Below, one piece after another: positions 1 to 8,361 of a stretch of DNA of 64,000 nucleotides. Both the position numbers and the translations under genes were made by a program. The stretch is from Kitasatospora aureofaciens (GTDB taxonomy: Bacteria > Actinomycetota > Actinomycetes > Streptomycetales > Streptomycetaceae), in contig NZ_JPRF03000065.1 of the NCBI RefSeq assembly GCF_001188955.3, forward strand, positions 1 to 64,000, read 5' to 3'. How positions within the stretch are numbered: the first letter of the stretch is position 1; the number at the start of each line of letters is the position of its first letter. The notes under the pieces are model-generated. The model had not been told where the DNA came from. It saw only the letters and a list, made by a program, of their open reading frames with translations, and made no database searches.

Positions 1-2
1 CC

Positions 3-2855
3 CCCGCCCCCGCCGCCGAGGCGGAGCCGCACCACCGGGTGCGCCGCCGCGCCGTCCGCCCGGCCACCGCAGTCTTCCAGGCCCCGGTGTTCCAGGAGCC
101 CGCCCCCTACGTCGCGCCGCCCACCGCGCCGCAGCAGCCCGCCGCCGCCCCGGCGCCGGTGGAGGCCCCGGCCGCCGCCGAGCAGCGCTCGGAGGAGGAC
201 GAGTACGAGTACAGCGGTGTCGGCCGTCGCCGCCGGGTCCGTACCCGGGTCGAGCCGACCCGCCGCAAGCCGGCCGCCGAGGCGCCGGTGAAGGCCGCCG
301 CCAAGGCCCCGGCGGCCAAGGCGCCCGTGGAGGCTCCGGCCGCCGAGGCGCCCGCCGTGGAGGCCCCCGCCGCCGGTCCGGAGACCGAGGGCGAGTGGGA
401 GGATGACGGCCGTCCGTCGCGCCGTCGCCGCCGTGGCGGCCGTCGCCGTCGCCGTGGCGAGGCCGAGGAGTTCGAGGCCGCCGAGACCGTCGAGGCCGAG
501 CAGCCCGCCGTCGAGGAGCCGGTCCGGGCCGCTGCCGAGGAGGAGGACGAGGAGGACGACGACGACCTGGCCGCCGGCCTGTCCTCGTCCCGCCGTCGCC
601 GCCGCCGTCGCCGCCGCAGCGGTGAGTCCGGCGCCGTCGAGACCACCGAGACCACCGAGGACGGCGTCCGCACGGTGGTGAAGGTGCGCGAGCCGCGCCG
701 CCGCTCCACCGAGCCGTCCTTCGACCCGGACGAGGTGCAGTCCATCAAGGGCTCGACCCGTCTGGAGGCGAAGAAGCAGCGCCGCCGCGAGGGCCGTGAG
801 CTGGGCCGCCGCCGGGTGCCGATCATCACCGAGGCCGAGTTCCTGGCCCGCCGGGAGTCGGTCGAGCGCGTCATGGTGGTGCGCCAGAACGGCCAGCGCA
901 CCCAGATCGGCGTGCTGGAGGACGGCGTGCTGGTCGAGCACTACGTCAACAAGGAGCAGGCCACCTCGTACGTCGGCAACGTCTACCTGGGCAAGGTCCA
1001 GAACGTGCTGCCGTCCATGGAGGCCGCGTTCGTCGACATCGGCAAGGGCCGCAACGCGGTGCTGTACGCCGGTGAGGTCAACTTCGGCGCGCTGGGCCAC
1101 GGCGGCCCGCGCCGGATCGAGTCGGTGCTGAAGTCCGGCCAGTCCGTGCTGGTGCAGGTCTCCAAGGACCCGATCGGCCACAAGGGCGCCCGCCTGACCA
1201 GCCAGATCTCGCTGCCCGGCCGCTACCTGGTGTACGTGCCCGAGGGCTCGATGACCGGCATCTCGCGCAAGCTGCCCGAGAACGAGCGCGCCCGCCTGAA
1301 GCAGATCCTCAAGAAGATCGTCCCGGACGACGCGGGCGTCATCGTGCGCACCGCCGCCGAGGGCGCCTCCGAGGAGGAGCTGACCCGCGACGTCCAGCGC
1401 CTCCAGCAGCAGTGGGAGGACATCCAGAAGAAGGCCGCGACCGGTAACGCCCCGGCGCTGCTGTACGGCGAGCCGGACATGACCGTCCGGGTCGTGCGCG
1501 ACATCTTCAACGAGGACTTCACCAAGGTCATCGTCTCCGGTGACGAGGCGTGGAAGACCATCCACGAGTACGTCTCCAACGTGGCCCCGGACCTCGCCGA
1601 GCGGCTCCAGCGGTGGACCTCCGAGGTGGACGTGTTCGCCACCTACCGGATCGACGAGCAGCTGATGAAGGCGCTGGACCGCAAGGTCTGGCTGCCCAGC
1701 GGCGGTTCGCTGGTGATCGACCGCACCGAGGCGATGGTCGTCATCGACGTCAACACCGGGAAGTTCGTCGGCCAGGGCGGCAACCTGGAGGAGACGGTCA
1801 CCCGGAACAACATCGAGGCGGCCGAGGAGATCGTGCGCCAGCTGCGGCTGCGCGACCTCGGCGGCATCATCGTGATCGACTTCATCGACATGGTCCTGGA
1901 GTCCAACCGCGACCTGGTGCTGCGCCGCCTGCTGGAGTGCCTGGGCCGGGACCGGACCAAGCACCAGGTGGCCGAGGTCACCTCGCTGGGCCTGGTCCAG
2001 ATGACCCGCAAGCGGGTCGGCCAGGGTCTGCTGGAGTCCTTCTCCGAGTCCTGCGTGCACTGCAACGGCCGCGGCGTGATCGTGCACATGGAGCAGCCGA
2101 GCGTCCACGTGCACGCCCCGGCGGCCGCGGCCGCCGAGGCGGGCCCGGGCAGCGGCAAGCGCCGTCGCCGGGGCAAGGGCGGCGCTGGCCACGAGGAGCC
2201 GCAGGCCGTCGAGACCGGGTCGCCGGTGGCCGAGGCCGTCGTCGAGGCGGCCGTGGAGCCCGCCGAGCCGGTGCGCGAGGAGATCGAGGGCCAGCTGGCC
2301 CTGGAGGTCCCGGGCGTCGAGGCGGAGGCCGTCGAGGTCCCGGCCGTCGGGACCGTGGTGGTCGAGGCGCCGAAGGCCGAGGAGGCGCCGGTGGCCGAGG
2401 CCCCGGCCGCTGCTCCGGCCGGCCGTCCGCGCCGGCGCGCGGTGCGCAAGGCGACGGCTCCGGCGGGTGCGCCGCAGGCCGCCGAGATCGTGGTGCTGCA
2501 GGCGAAGGCCGAGGCTGCCATGGAGGCGGCCCTGGCTGCCGCCGCCCCGGCTGCCGAGGCTGCCGCCGAGGCCGTGGCCGAGGCCGCGCCCGAAGCCGCC
2601 GAGGAGGCCGTCGTCGCGGAGGCCGTGGTCGTCGAGGTCCCGGCCGAGGCGGAGGCCCCTGCGGAGGAGGCGCCCGCCGAGGAGGCCCCGGCGCCCAAGA
2701 AGCGGGCCGCCCGCAAGACCGCCGCGAAGAAGACCGCCGCCAAGAAGACGACCGCGGCGGCCAAGAAGACCACCGCCCGCAAGACCGCGACCAAGCGGAC
2801 GAGCGCGGCGGCCAAGAAGGCCGCGGCCGCCGAGGGTGATACGGCGGCCGAGTAG
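3..2855 (+). CDS. rne: Ribonuclease E/G, 5'-truncated by the window edge
   Basis: Endoribonuclease of the RNase E/G family, which cleaves single-stranded RNA and processes rRNA and tRNA. The reading frame is open to the window edge, so the true start lies upstream; the GTG at 39 is probably internal. Numbering from base 39, an Arg/Glu/Ala-rich N-terminal extension (1-270) precedes an S1-like stretch (about 310-340). Next come the DNase I-like catalytic motifs VIDVNTG (about 567) and IVIDFIDM (about 611), with the two expected acidic residues. The zinc-link cysteines are C672 and C675 in CVHC. The tail (676-938) is Ala/Glu-rich and ends in Lys/Ala repeats. Extensions on both sides of a central catalytic core match the domain order known for Streptomyces RNase ES. 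A hairpin follows the stop. Confidence 0.95.
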   Translation, partial: PAPAAEAEPHHRVRRRAVRPATAVFQAPVFQEPAPYVAPPTAPQQPAAAPAPVEAPAAAEQRSEEDEYEYSGVGRRRRVRTRVEPTRRKPAAEAPVKAAAKAPAAKAPVEAPAAEAPAVEAPAAGPETEGEWEDDGRPSRRRRRGGRRRRRGEAEEFEAAETVEAEQPAVEEPVRAAAEEEDEEDDDDLAAGLSSSRRRRRRRRRSGESGAVETTETTEDGVRTVVKVREPRRRSTEPSFDPDEVQSIKGSTRLEAKKQRRREGRELGRRRVPIITEAEFLARRESVERVMVVRQNGQRTQIGVLEDGVLVEHYVNKEQATSYVGNVYLGKVQNVLPSMEAAFVDIGKGRNAVLYAGEVNFGALGHGGPRRIESVLKSGQSVLVQVSKDPIGHKGARLTSQISLPGRYLVYVPEGSMTGISRKLPENERARLKQILKKIVPDDAGVIVRTAAEGASEEELTRDVQRLQQQWEDIQKKAATGNAPALLYGEPDMTVRVVRDIFNEDFTKVIVSGDEAWKTIHEYVSNVAPDLAERLQRWTSEVDVFATYRIDEQLMKALDRKVWLPSGGSLVIDRTEAMVVIDVNTGKFVGQGGNLEETVTRNNIEAAEEIVRQLRLRDLGGIIVIDFIDMVLESNRDLVLRRLLECLGRDRTKHQVAEVTSLGLVQMTRKRVGQGLLESFSESCVHCNGRGVIVHMEQPSVHVHAPAAAAAEAGPGSGKRRRRGKGGAGHEEPQAVETGSPVAEAVVEAAVEPAEPVREEIEGQLALEVPGVEAEAVEVPAVGTVVVEAPKAEEAPVAEAPAAAPAGRPRRRAVRKATAPAGAPQAAEIVVLQAKAEAAMEAALAAAAPAAEAAAEAVAEAAPEAAEEAVVAEAVVVEVPAEAEAPAEEAPAEEAPAPKKRAARKTAAKKTAAKKTTAAAKKTTARKTATKRTSAAAKKAAAAEGDTAAE

Positions 2856-2862
2856 TGCCCAC

Positions 2863-2891
2863 GCCCGGGGCGGGCGCGATCCGCCCCGGGC
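2863..2891 (+). terminator. Hairpin after rne
   Basis: A perfect 11-bp stem (2863-2873 with 2881-2891) and 7-nt loop begin 8 bases after the rne stop. There is no U-tract, as is usual for terminators in this group. It separates rne from the rplU promoter. Confidence 0.65.
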
Positions 2892-2904
2892 CGTACGGGC
2901 CGGT

Positions 2905-2933
2905 TTGCCCCAGAGGCGGCCGGTCCGTATTCT
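2905..2933 (+). promoter_or_regulatory. Probable rplU-rpmA promoter
   Basis: A -35-like TTGCCC (2905-2910) and -10-like TATTCT (2928-2933) are separated by 17 bases and fit the housekeeping sigma (HrdB) consensus. Initiation would fall near 2940, giving an rplU leader of about 145 nt. That leader holds a small hairpin (3047-3061) before the start codon. The promoter is inferred from sequence only. Confidence 0.55.
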
Positions 2934-3084
2934 TGACCATCGGCGTGTCTACGCCACGCTCCCGAGCACATCACCTTCCCGAGAGCCCCGCGCCCAGCGC
3001 GGAGCGGTCGGAAAGAGGCCCCTGTGTCCGTACCCAGGTGGCTGGCGTCGGGAGTTCCGACCGAGTTGGGAAAGTAGGTACCGC

Positions 3085-3402
3085 ATGTACGCGATCGTTC
3101 GCGCAGGCGGCCGCCAGCACAAGGTCGCCGTCGGCGACGTGCTGGAGATCGACCGTATTGAGGCCAAGCCGGGTGACTCGGTGGAGCTCTCGACCATCCT
3201 GGTCGTCGACGGTGACGCCGTCACCTCCGACCCGTGGGTCCTGGCCGGCGTGAAGGCTCACGCCGAGGTGGTCGACCAGACCAAGGGCGACAAGATCGTC
3301 ATCCTGCGCTACAAGAACAAGACCGGCTACCGCCGTCGTCAGGGTCACCGTCAGAAGCACACCGCGGTGCGCATCACCAGCATCGACTCGGTCAGCAAGT
3401 AA
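3085..3402 (+). CDS. rplU: 50S ribosomal protein L21
   Basis: Primary 23S rRNA-binding protein of the large subunit, 105 aa, the normal length. It begins MYAIVRAGGRQ, the typical bL21 start, and has the conserved C-terminal basic segment YRRRQGHRQKHT. An upstream in-frame extension of over 200 codons exists, but it runs through the rne tail, a terminator and the promoter. The ATG at 3085 is therefore chosen. rpmA follows after 14 bases, so the two form an operon that usually continues to obgE. Confidence 0.98.
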   Translation: MYAIVRAGGRQHKVAVGDVLEIDRIEAKPGDSVELSTILVVDGDAVTSDPWVLAGVKAHAEVVDQTKGDKIVILRYKNKTGYRRRQGHRQKHTAVRITSIDSVSK

Positions 3403-3416
3403 GGGGTTAGCGAGAT

Positions 3417-3674
3417 ATGGCACACAAGAAGGGCGCAAGCTCTACCCGCAACGGCCGTGACTCGAACGCCCAGCGCCTCGGCGTGAAGCGCTTCGGCGGC
3501 CAGGTCGTCTCCGCCGGCGAGATCCTCGTCCGCCAGCGCGGCACCCACTTCCACCCGGGTGCCGGTGTCGGCCGCGGTGGCGACGACACCCTGTTCGCGC
3601 TGACCGCCGGTGCGGTTCAGTTCGGCAACCGTCGCGGCCGCAAGGTCGTCAACATCGTGGCCGTCGAGGCCTGA
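3417..3674 (+). CDS. rpmA: 50S ribosomal protein L27
   Basis: Large-subunit protein bL27, 85 aa, whose N-terminus reaches toward the peptidyl-transferase centre. It starts MAHKKGASSTRNGRDS and contains the family motif GQVVSAGEILVRQRGT. The N-terminus is the direct mature form, without the cleavable extension seen in Firmicutes. It lies 14 bases after rplU and is followed by a strong hairpin. Confidence 0.98.
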   Translation: MAHKKGASSTRNGRDSNAQRLGVKRFGGQVVSAGEILVRQRGTHFHPGAGVGRGGDDTLFALTAGAVQFGNRRGRKVVNIVAVEA

Positions 3675-3711
3675 GTCCCCGCGGACTCGCGAGTCGCACC
3701 AGACTCACACT

Positions 3712-3745
3712 GAAGGGTGGGCCGGAATGTTCCGGTCCACCCTTC
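3712..3745 (+). terminator. Hairpin after rpmA
   Basis: A 15-bp stem with one G-U pair (3712-3726 with 3731-3745) and a 4-nt loop lie 38 bases after the rpmA stop and 49 before obgE. It would separate the ribosomal protein mRNA from obgE, or reduce read-through into it. Confidence 0.7.
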
Positions 3746-3793
3746 GGCTTTACGCAGCAAGCAAGCAGACTCATCCGCACTGGAGGCACAACC

Positions 3794-5272
3794 ATGACCA
3801 CCTTCGTGGACCGCGTCGAACTTCATGTCGCCGCGGGTAACGGGGGCCACGGCTGCGCCTCCGTGCACCGCGAGAAGTTCAAGCCGCTCGGCGGGCCGGA
3901 CGGCGGCAACGGCGGTGAGGGCGGCAGCGTCATCCTCACCGTGGACTCGCAGGTCACCACCCTGCTCGAGTACCACCACTCGCCCAAGCGCAAGGCGACC
4001 AACGGCAAGCCCGGCGCGGGCGGCCACCGCACCGGCGCGGACGGCGAGGACCTCGTCCTGCTGGTGCCGGACGGCACCGTGGTCCTGGACCGCAAGGGCA
4101 ACGTGCTCGCCGACCTGGTCGGCCACGGCACCAGCTTCGTCGCCGCCCAGGGCGGCCGCGGCGGCCTCGGCAACGCCGCGCTGGCCTCGGCCCGCCGCAA
4201 GGCCCCGGGCTTCGCGCTGCTCGGCGAGCCCGGCGAGGCCCGCGACATCGTGATGGAGCTCAAGTCCGTCGCCGACGTGGCGTTGGTCGGCTACCCGAGC
4301 GCCGGCAAGTCCTCGCTGATCTCGGTGCTCTCCGCCGCCAAGCCGAAGATCGCGGACTACCCGTTCACCACCCTGATCCCCAACCTCGGCGTGGTCACCG
4401 CGGGCGACACCGTCTACACCATCGCCGACGTGCCCGGTCTGATCCCGGGCGCGAGCCAGGGCCGGGGCCTGGGCCTGGAGTTCCTGCGGCACGTCGAGCG
4501 CTGCTCGGTGCTGGTGCACGTGCTGGACTGCGCCACCCTGGAGCCCGGCCGCGACCCGCTGACCGACCTGGAGACCATCGAGGCCGAGCTCGCCGAGTAC
4601 GGCGGTCTGGAGGACCGTCCGCGCCTGGTCGCGCTCAACAAGGTGGACGTCCCGGACGGCCAGGACATCGCCGATCTGACCCGCGCCTCCCTGGAGGAGC
4701 GCGGCTACCAGGTGTTCGAGGTCTCCGCCGCCTCCCGCAAGGGCCTGCGCGAGCTGAGCTTCGCGGTGGCGAAGATCGTCGCCGAGGCGCGCGCCGCCAA
4801 GCCGGCCGAGGAGTCGACCCGGATCGTGCTGCGGCCCGCCGCCGTCGACGACGCGGGCTTCACCATCGAGGAGGAGGACGGCGCGTACCGCATCCGCGGC
4901 GTCAAGCCGGAGCGCTGGGTCCGCCAGACCGACTTCAGCAACGACGAGGCCGTCGGCTACCTCGCCGACCGGCTGGCCCGGCTCGGGGTCGAGGACCGGC
5001 TGTGGAAGGTCGGGGCGCACGAGGGCGACACCGTCATCATCGGCCCGGACGAGAACGCCGTCGTCTTCGACTGGGAGCCGACCATGGCCGCCGGCGCCGA
5101 GATGCTCGGCCGCCGCGGCGAGGACCACCGGATGGAGACCCAGCGTCCGGCGGTCGACCGCCGCCGCGAGAAGCAGAAGGGGCGGGACGCGGCCGAGGCC
5201 GAGTTCCTCGCCTTCGAGGCGCTCTCCAGCGGCCGGCAGTCCGCCATCGAGGGCGACGACGAGGACTACTGA
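3794..5272 (+). CDS. obgE: Obg-family GTPase
   Basis: Essential ribosome-associated GTPase involved in 50S maturation; in Streptomyces Obg has also been linked to the onset of differentiation. The 492-aa protein shows the glycine-rich OBG fold (1-160), then the G domain with GYPSAGKSS (about 167), DVPGL (about 212) and NKVD. A C-terminal OCT domain (about 345-420) and a charged tail ending in DDEDY follow. A GGAGG ribosome-binding site lies 7 bases before the ATG. It follows rplU-rpmA, the universal bacterial arrangement, but an intervening hairpin suggests partly independent expression. Confidence 0.97.
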   Translation: MTTFVDRVELHVAAGNGGHGCASVHREKFKPLGGPDGGNGGEGGSVILTVDSQVTTLLEYHHSPKRKATNGKPGAGGHRTGADGEDLVLLVPDGTVVLDRKGNVLADLVGHGTSFVAAQGGRGGLGNAALASARRKAPGFALLGEPGEARDIVMELKSVADVALVGYPSAGKSSLISVLSAAKPKIADYPFTTLIPNLGVVTAGDTVYTIADVPGLIPGASQGRGLGLEFLRHVERCSVLVHVLDCATLEPGRDPLTDLETIEAELAEYGGLEDRPRLVALNKVDVPDGQDIADLTRASLEERGYQVFEVSAASRKGLRELSFAVAKIVAEARAAKPAEESTRIVLRPAAVDDAGFTIEEEDGAYRIRGVKPERWVRQTDFSNDEAVGYLADRLARLGVEDRLWKVGAHEGDTVIIGPDENAVVFDWEPTMAAGAEMLGRRGEDHRMETQRPAVDRRREKQKGRDAAEAEFLAFEALSSGRQSAIEGDDEDY

Positions 5273-5273
5273 G

Positions 5274-5294
5274 CCGGTAGCCGGTAGCCGGTAG
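5274..5294. repeat. Three tandem 7-bp repeats after obgE
   Basis: The unit GCCGGTA occurs three times head to tail directly after the obgE stop codon. It is one of several short tandem duplications at gene ends in this window. Confidence 0.8.
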
Positions 5295-5297
5295 TTG

Positions 5298-5347
5298 CGA
5301 AGCGGACGGCCCTGCCACCTCGACAGGTGGCAGGGCCGTCCGCTTCG
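5298..5347. terminator. Bidirectional terminator between obgE and the lipoprotein gene
   Basis: A perfect 23-bp stem (5298-5320 with 5325-5347) closes a 4-nt loop between two convergent genes. Its symmetry makes it suited to stop transcription from both sides. Confidence 0.85.
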
Positions 5348-5365
5348 TGCTGCGGTGACGAAACG

Positions 5366-6160
5366 TCACTTCGTCCAGGCGGCCTGGACCTTGGTGATGT
5401 CGCTCGCGTCGCCGAAGCCGACCATCACCGGGGTGACTCCGGCCTGGAAGCTGACGATGGAGCAGCCCTTGAACGCGACGCCCTTGGTGGCGCCGGCCCA
5501 GCTCGGGGTATTGCACTTGGCGACCGGGGTCGACCCGACCGGGTCGGCGCCCATGCCGATGTTGCCCGAGGCGTCGTAGACCTTGAGCTTGGCGGCGGGG
5601 TCGCTGAAGGTCAGCTTGGTGTCGCTGAGGTTCGTCATGGTCCAGCTGACGTAGAACAGCGCGCGGCCGTCCAGGCCGGCGGTGTTGGCCTTGGCGTCCT
5701 GGAAGTCCTTGATCGAGCCCGGCTGGATCCCGGTGACGGTCCACTGCAGCTTGGCGGCGGCGTTGGACGTCTTGTCGGCGAAGTCGATGCTGGCCGGCTG
5801 GCCGAACTTCACCGAGGTGCCGGCCTGCGGCAGCTTGCCGCCGCCCGCGCCGCCGCCCGCGCCGCCGCCGGACGTGCCGGACGTGCCGGCCGTACCGGCA
5901 CCGCCGGTGGCCGCGCCGCCGGTCGCCGTGCCGCCGGACCCGGCCCCGCCCGTGGCGGCACCACCGGTGGCCGCTCCCGACGGGGCGGCGGTCGAACCGC
6001 CGGCCGCGCCGCCGGTGGCCGCGCCGGTCTGGGCCGGAGCCGCTCCGGTGGCGCCGCCCGTGCCGGCCGGGTCCGAGTTGTCCGGACCGCAGGCGGCGAG
6101 CGAGAGGGCGGTGGCCGCCGCCAGGGCGGCGACGGTCAGCTTCGTGGTGTACGAACGCAT
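5366..6160 (-). CDS. Secreted lipoprotein with Gly/Ala/Thr-rich linker
   Basis: Predicted lipoprotein of 264 aa. Starting at the ATG at 6160, it has a basic n-region, a hydrophobic core and the lipobox LSLAAC, giving acylation at the Cys near residue 24. A long low-complexity Gly/Ala/Thr/Pro linker (about 30-120) leads to a C-terminal domain of about 140 aa that looks like a beta-sandwich of the DUF4352 type found in many actinobacterial lipoproteins. The open frame runs further upstream, but only this start gives a signal peptide. The ligand is unknown. It is convergent with obgE and divergent from proB. Confidence 0.8.
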   Translation of the reverse strand: MRSYTTKLTVAALAAATALSLAACGPDNSDPAGTGGATGAAPAQTGAATGGAAGGSTAAPSGAATGGAATGGAGSGGTATGGAATGGAGTAGTSGTSGGGAGGGAGGGKLPQAGTSVKFGQPASIDFADKTSNAAAKLQWTVTGIQPGSIKDFQDAKANTAGLDGRALFYVSWTMTNLSDTKLTFSDPAAKLKVYDASGNIGMGADPVGSTPVAKCNTPSWAGATKGVAFKGCSIVSFQAGVTPVMVGFGDASDITKVQAAWTK

Positions 6161-6401
6161 GGTGCGCTTTTCTCCTGGGCGCGCGGCCGCGAACCGTTGC
6201 CGGCCTGCCCGTTGCGGCGCCGCCCCGTGTGACGGGAACGTCGAAGACGAGTGGGTACAGCGGGCAAGAAGCCGTCCCCCGATCTGGCTTTCGGTCAGGG
6301 ACCATACCAGCCGTCCGGATTGACGTACTGGTTGTGGCGGGCCCGTGACCGGGCCGGGTCCAGCCGGTGAAACCCCGTGGGGGTGACCTGCGCGGATCGC
6401 G

Positions 6402-6407
6402 TAGATT
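6402..6407 (+). promoter_or_regulatory. -10-like element for the proB leader ORF
   Basis: TAGATT ends 7 bases before an ATG at 6414, so the predicted transcript would start at or next to that codon. No convincing -35 is visible. Confidence 0.4.
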
Positions 6408-6413
6408 TCGGAC

Positions 6414-6473
6414 ATGGCGGCCGGGCCCGGCCCCGTCGTACCCGCACCACCGGAAGGGCGTACAGCGAGATGA
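6414..6473 (+). CDS. Candidate proline-containing leader peptide before proB
   Basis: A 19-codon ORF encodes MAAGPGPVVPAPPEGRTAR. Its TGA overlaps the proB ATG in an ATGA arrangement (6470-6473). Five of the 19 residues are proline, including a PP pair, and the downstream enzyme makes proline. It would be leaderless from the -10-like TAGATT. Ribosomes finishing it could re-initiate on proB (translational coupling), and stalling at Pro codons could make proB respond to proline supply. High GC alone raises proline frequency in random frames, so this remains a hypothesis. Confidence 0.35.
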   Translation: MAAGPGPVVPAPPEGRTAR

Positions 6474-7606
6474 GCGAGGACTCACTGCGGGAGGAGGTGC
6501 TGACCGCACGGCGGATCGTGGTCAAGGTCGGCTCCTCCTCACTCACCACGGCGGCCGGCGGCCTGGACGCCGACCGGGTCGACGCCCTGGTGGACGCGAT
6601 CGCCAAGGTGCGCAGCCGCCCGGACGCCCCCGAGGTCGTCCTCGTCTCCTCCGGGGCCATCGCCGCCGGGCTCGCCCCGCTCGGCCTGGACGGGCGCCCC
6701 AAGGACCTGGCCCGCCAGCAGGCCGCCGCCAGCGTCGGCCAGGGACTGCTGGTCGCGCGCTACACCGCCTCCTTCGCCCGGTACGGCATCCGGGTCGGCC
6801 AGGTGCTGCTCACCGCCGAGGACGCCAGCCGCCGCGCCCACTACCGCAACGCCTACCGGACGCTGGACCAGCTGCTGGCGATGGGCGCGATGCCGATCGT
6901 CAACGAGAACGACACCGTCGCCACCGCCGAAATCAAGTTCGGGGACAACGACCGGCTGGCCGCGCTGGTCGCCCACCTGGTCCGGGCCGACCTGCTGGTG
7001 CTGCTCTCCGACGTGGACGGCCTCTACGACGGCGACCCGGCCAAGCCCGGCACCAGCCGGATCGCCGAGGTGCGCGGCCCGCACGACCTGGACGGCATCG
7101 AGATCGGCAGCGCCGGCAAGGCGGGCGTGGGCACCGGGGGCATGGTCACCAAGGTCGAGGCGGCCCGGATCGCCACCGGCGCGGGCATCCCGGTGGTGCT
7201 CACCGCGGCCAGCCACGCGACCGACGCGCTGGCCGGGCGGCCCACCGGCACGCTCTTCCTGCGGACCGGCAGCCGCACCTCCGACCGGATGCTCTGGCTG
7301 GCCCACGCGAGCAGCCCGCGCGGGGCCCTGCACCTGGACGCGGGCGCGGTCGAGGCGGTCGTCTCGGCCGGCGCGTCCCTGCTGCCGGCCGGGGTGACCA
7401 AGGTCGACGGGGAGTTCGCCGCGGGGGATCCGGTGGACCTTCTTGCCGAAAACGGCCACATCGTGGCTCGCGGGCTGGTCAACTTTGATGCGAGGGAGTT
7501 GCCCCGCCTGCTCGGCCGGTCCACCCGCGACCTGGCCCAGGAGTTCGGCGCCGCGTACGAGCGCGAGGTCGTCCACCGCGACGACCTGGTCGTTCTGCGC
7601 GGCTGA
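6470..7606 (+). CDS. proB: Glutamate 5-kinase
   Basis: First enzyme of proline synthesis: phosphorylates L-glutamate to gamma-glutamyl phosphate, which ProA then reduces. The 378-aa protein has the amino-acid kinase fold with VVKVGSSS (about 17-24), NENDTV (about 145) and GTGGMVTK. A C-terminal PUA domain (about 285-370) follows, as in the long bacterial form. The ATG at 6470 is chosen because it gives the family N-terminus; it overlaps the stop of a short upstream ORF. Feedback inhibition by proline is typical of the family. Confidence 0.96.
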   Translation: MSEDSLREEVLTARRIVVKVGSSSLTTAAGGLDADRVDALVDAIAKVRSRPDAPEVVLVSSGAIAAGLAPLGLDGRPKDLARQQAAASVGQGLLVARYTASFARYGIRVGQVLLTAEDASRRAHYRNAYRTLDQLLAMGAMPIVNENDTVATAEIKFGDNDRLAALVAHLVRADLLVLLSDVDGLYDGDPAKPGTSRIAEVRGPHDLDGIEIGSAGKAGVGTGGMVTKVEAARIATGAGIPVVLTAASHATDALAGRPTGTLFLRTGSRTSDRMLWLAHASSPRGALHLDAGAVEAVVSAGASLLPAGVTKVDGEFAAGDPVDLLAENGHIVARGLVNFDARELPRLLGRSTRDLAQEFGAAYEREVVHRDDLVVLRG

Positions 7607-7610
7607 CCGG

Positions 7611-7636
7611 CCGTTCGGCCGGCACCGGCCGGACGG
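7611..7636 (+). terminator. Hairpin after proB
   Basis: GC-rich inverted repeat (7611-7622 with 7625-7636, one G-U pair) starts 5 bases after the proB stop. The innermost pairs cannot all form because the loop would be too small, leaving about 10-11 bp. Confidence 0.45.
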
Positions 7637-7772
7637 CGCAGCGCGGTCGGCGGGCCGCTCCGTACCGGGAGCGGCCCGGCCGCGGGCGAGGAGGGGCGCA
7701 GCCGTGCCGGTCGGCCGAGGGCCGGCGGGGGCGGTGGGGGACGACACGAGATCGCCGAACAGGAGGCCGCCG

Positions 7773-8297
7773 GTGGAACGCAGGCGCGAGGCAGCGCTGA
7801 CCGGAGGGACGGCGGGCCGGCGGCTGACCAGTATCGACGGCGGACGCGGGGACGGCCCCGCCGAGCCGGCCGGTCCGCCGCCGCAGGGACCGGGCGGGGC
7901 GCGCGGGCTCCGGCCCCAGCGCGCGGAGGCGGCGGAACCGCCCGGTGTGCCGGAGCAGGCGCGACTGTGGCACGTGGTGCTGAGCGTGGCCGGGCAGACC
8001 ACCCCGCTGTGCTCGCTACGGGCCTCGCTTGAGCGACTGGCGCACGACCACTCGTTCTTCCTGACCGCCCGCTACGCGGCGGACCACGCCGAGATCCGCT
8101 ACTGGGAACAGGCCCGGGACCTGCACGACGCGGCGGCGATCGCGCTGCGGCTGTGGGGCGAGCACAAGGTGACCGCGAACCTGCCGCCGTGGGAGATCGT
8201 CGGCCTGGAGGTGGTCGACCGGGCGACGTACCACAAGCGGGTGGCCGAGGGCTTCGGCGGTCCGCCGCCGCGCCTCGGCGGCGTGTACCCGTACTGA
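7773..8297 (+). CDS. Conserved hypothetical protein between proB and proA
   Basis: A 174-aa protein of unknown function. The GTG at 7773 is preceded by a perfect AGGAGG (7761-7766) with 6-base spacing, which sets the start although the frame is open further upstream. The first 70 residues are Arg/Gly/Pro-rich and probably disordered. The conserved-looking part (about 70-165) includes SVAGQTTPLCSLRASLERL, a predicted alpha/beta region and WEIVGLEVVDR. No signal peptide or membrane segment is visible. Its place between the two proline genes suggests co-transcription with proB rather than a proven pathway role. Confidence 0.75.
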   Translation: MERRREAALTGGTAGRRLTSIDGGRGDGPAEPAGPPPQGPGGARGLRPQRAEAAEPPGVPEQARLWHVVLSVAGQTTPLCSLRASLERLAHDHSFFLTARYAADHAEIRYWEQARDLHDAAAIALRLWGEHKVTANLPPWEIVGLEVVDRATYHKRVAEGFGGPPPRLGGVYPY

Positions 8298-8361
8298 CCG
8301 GCCCTGTTCGGATGGCGAAACGGCGACCGGGCGCGCGGGGGCAGTCGCTACTCTTGGCGGC

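Noticed and set aside
107..901. Minus-strand ORF opposite rne rich in Arg/Ser/Pro
   Set aside because: Antisense shadow of the Glu/Arg/Ala-rich rne extension; composition is explained by GC bias.
2467..3084. In-frame N-terminal extension of rplU
   Set aside because: Runs through rne, a terminator and a promoter; L21 normally starts at the ATG at 3085.
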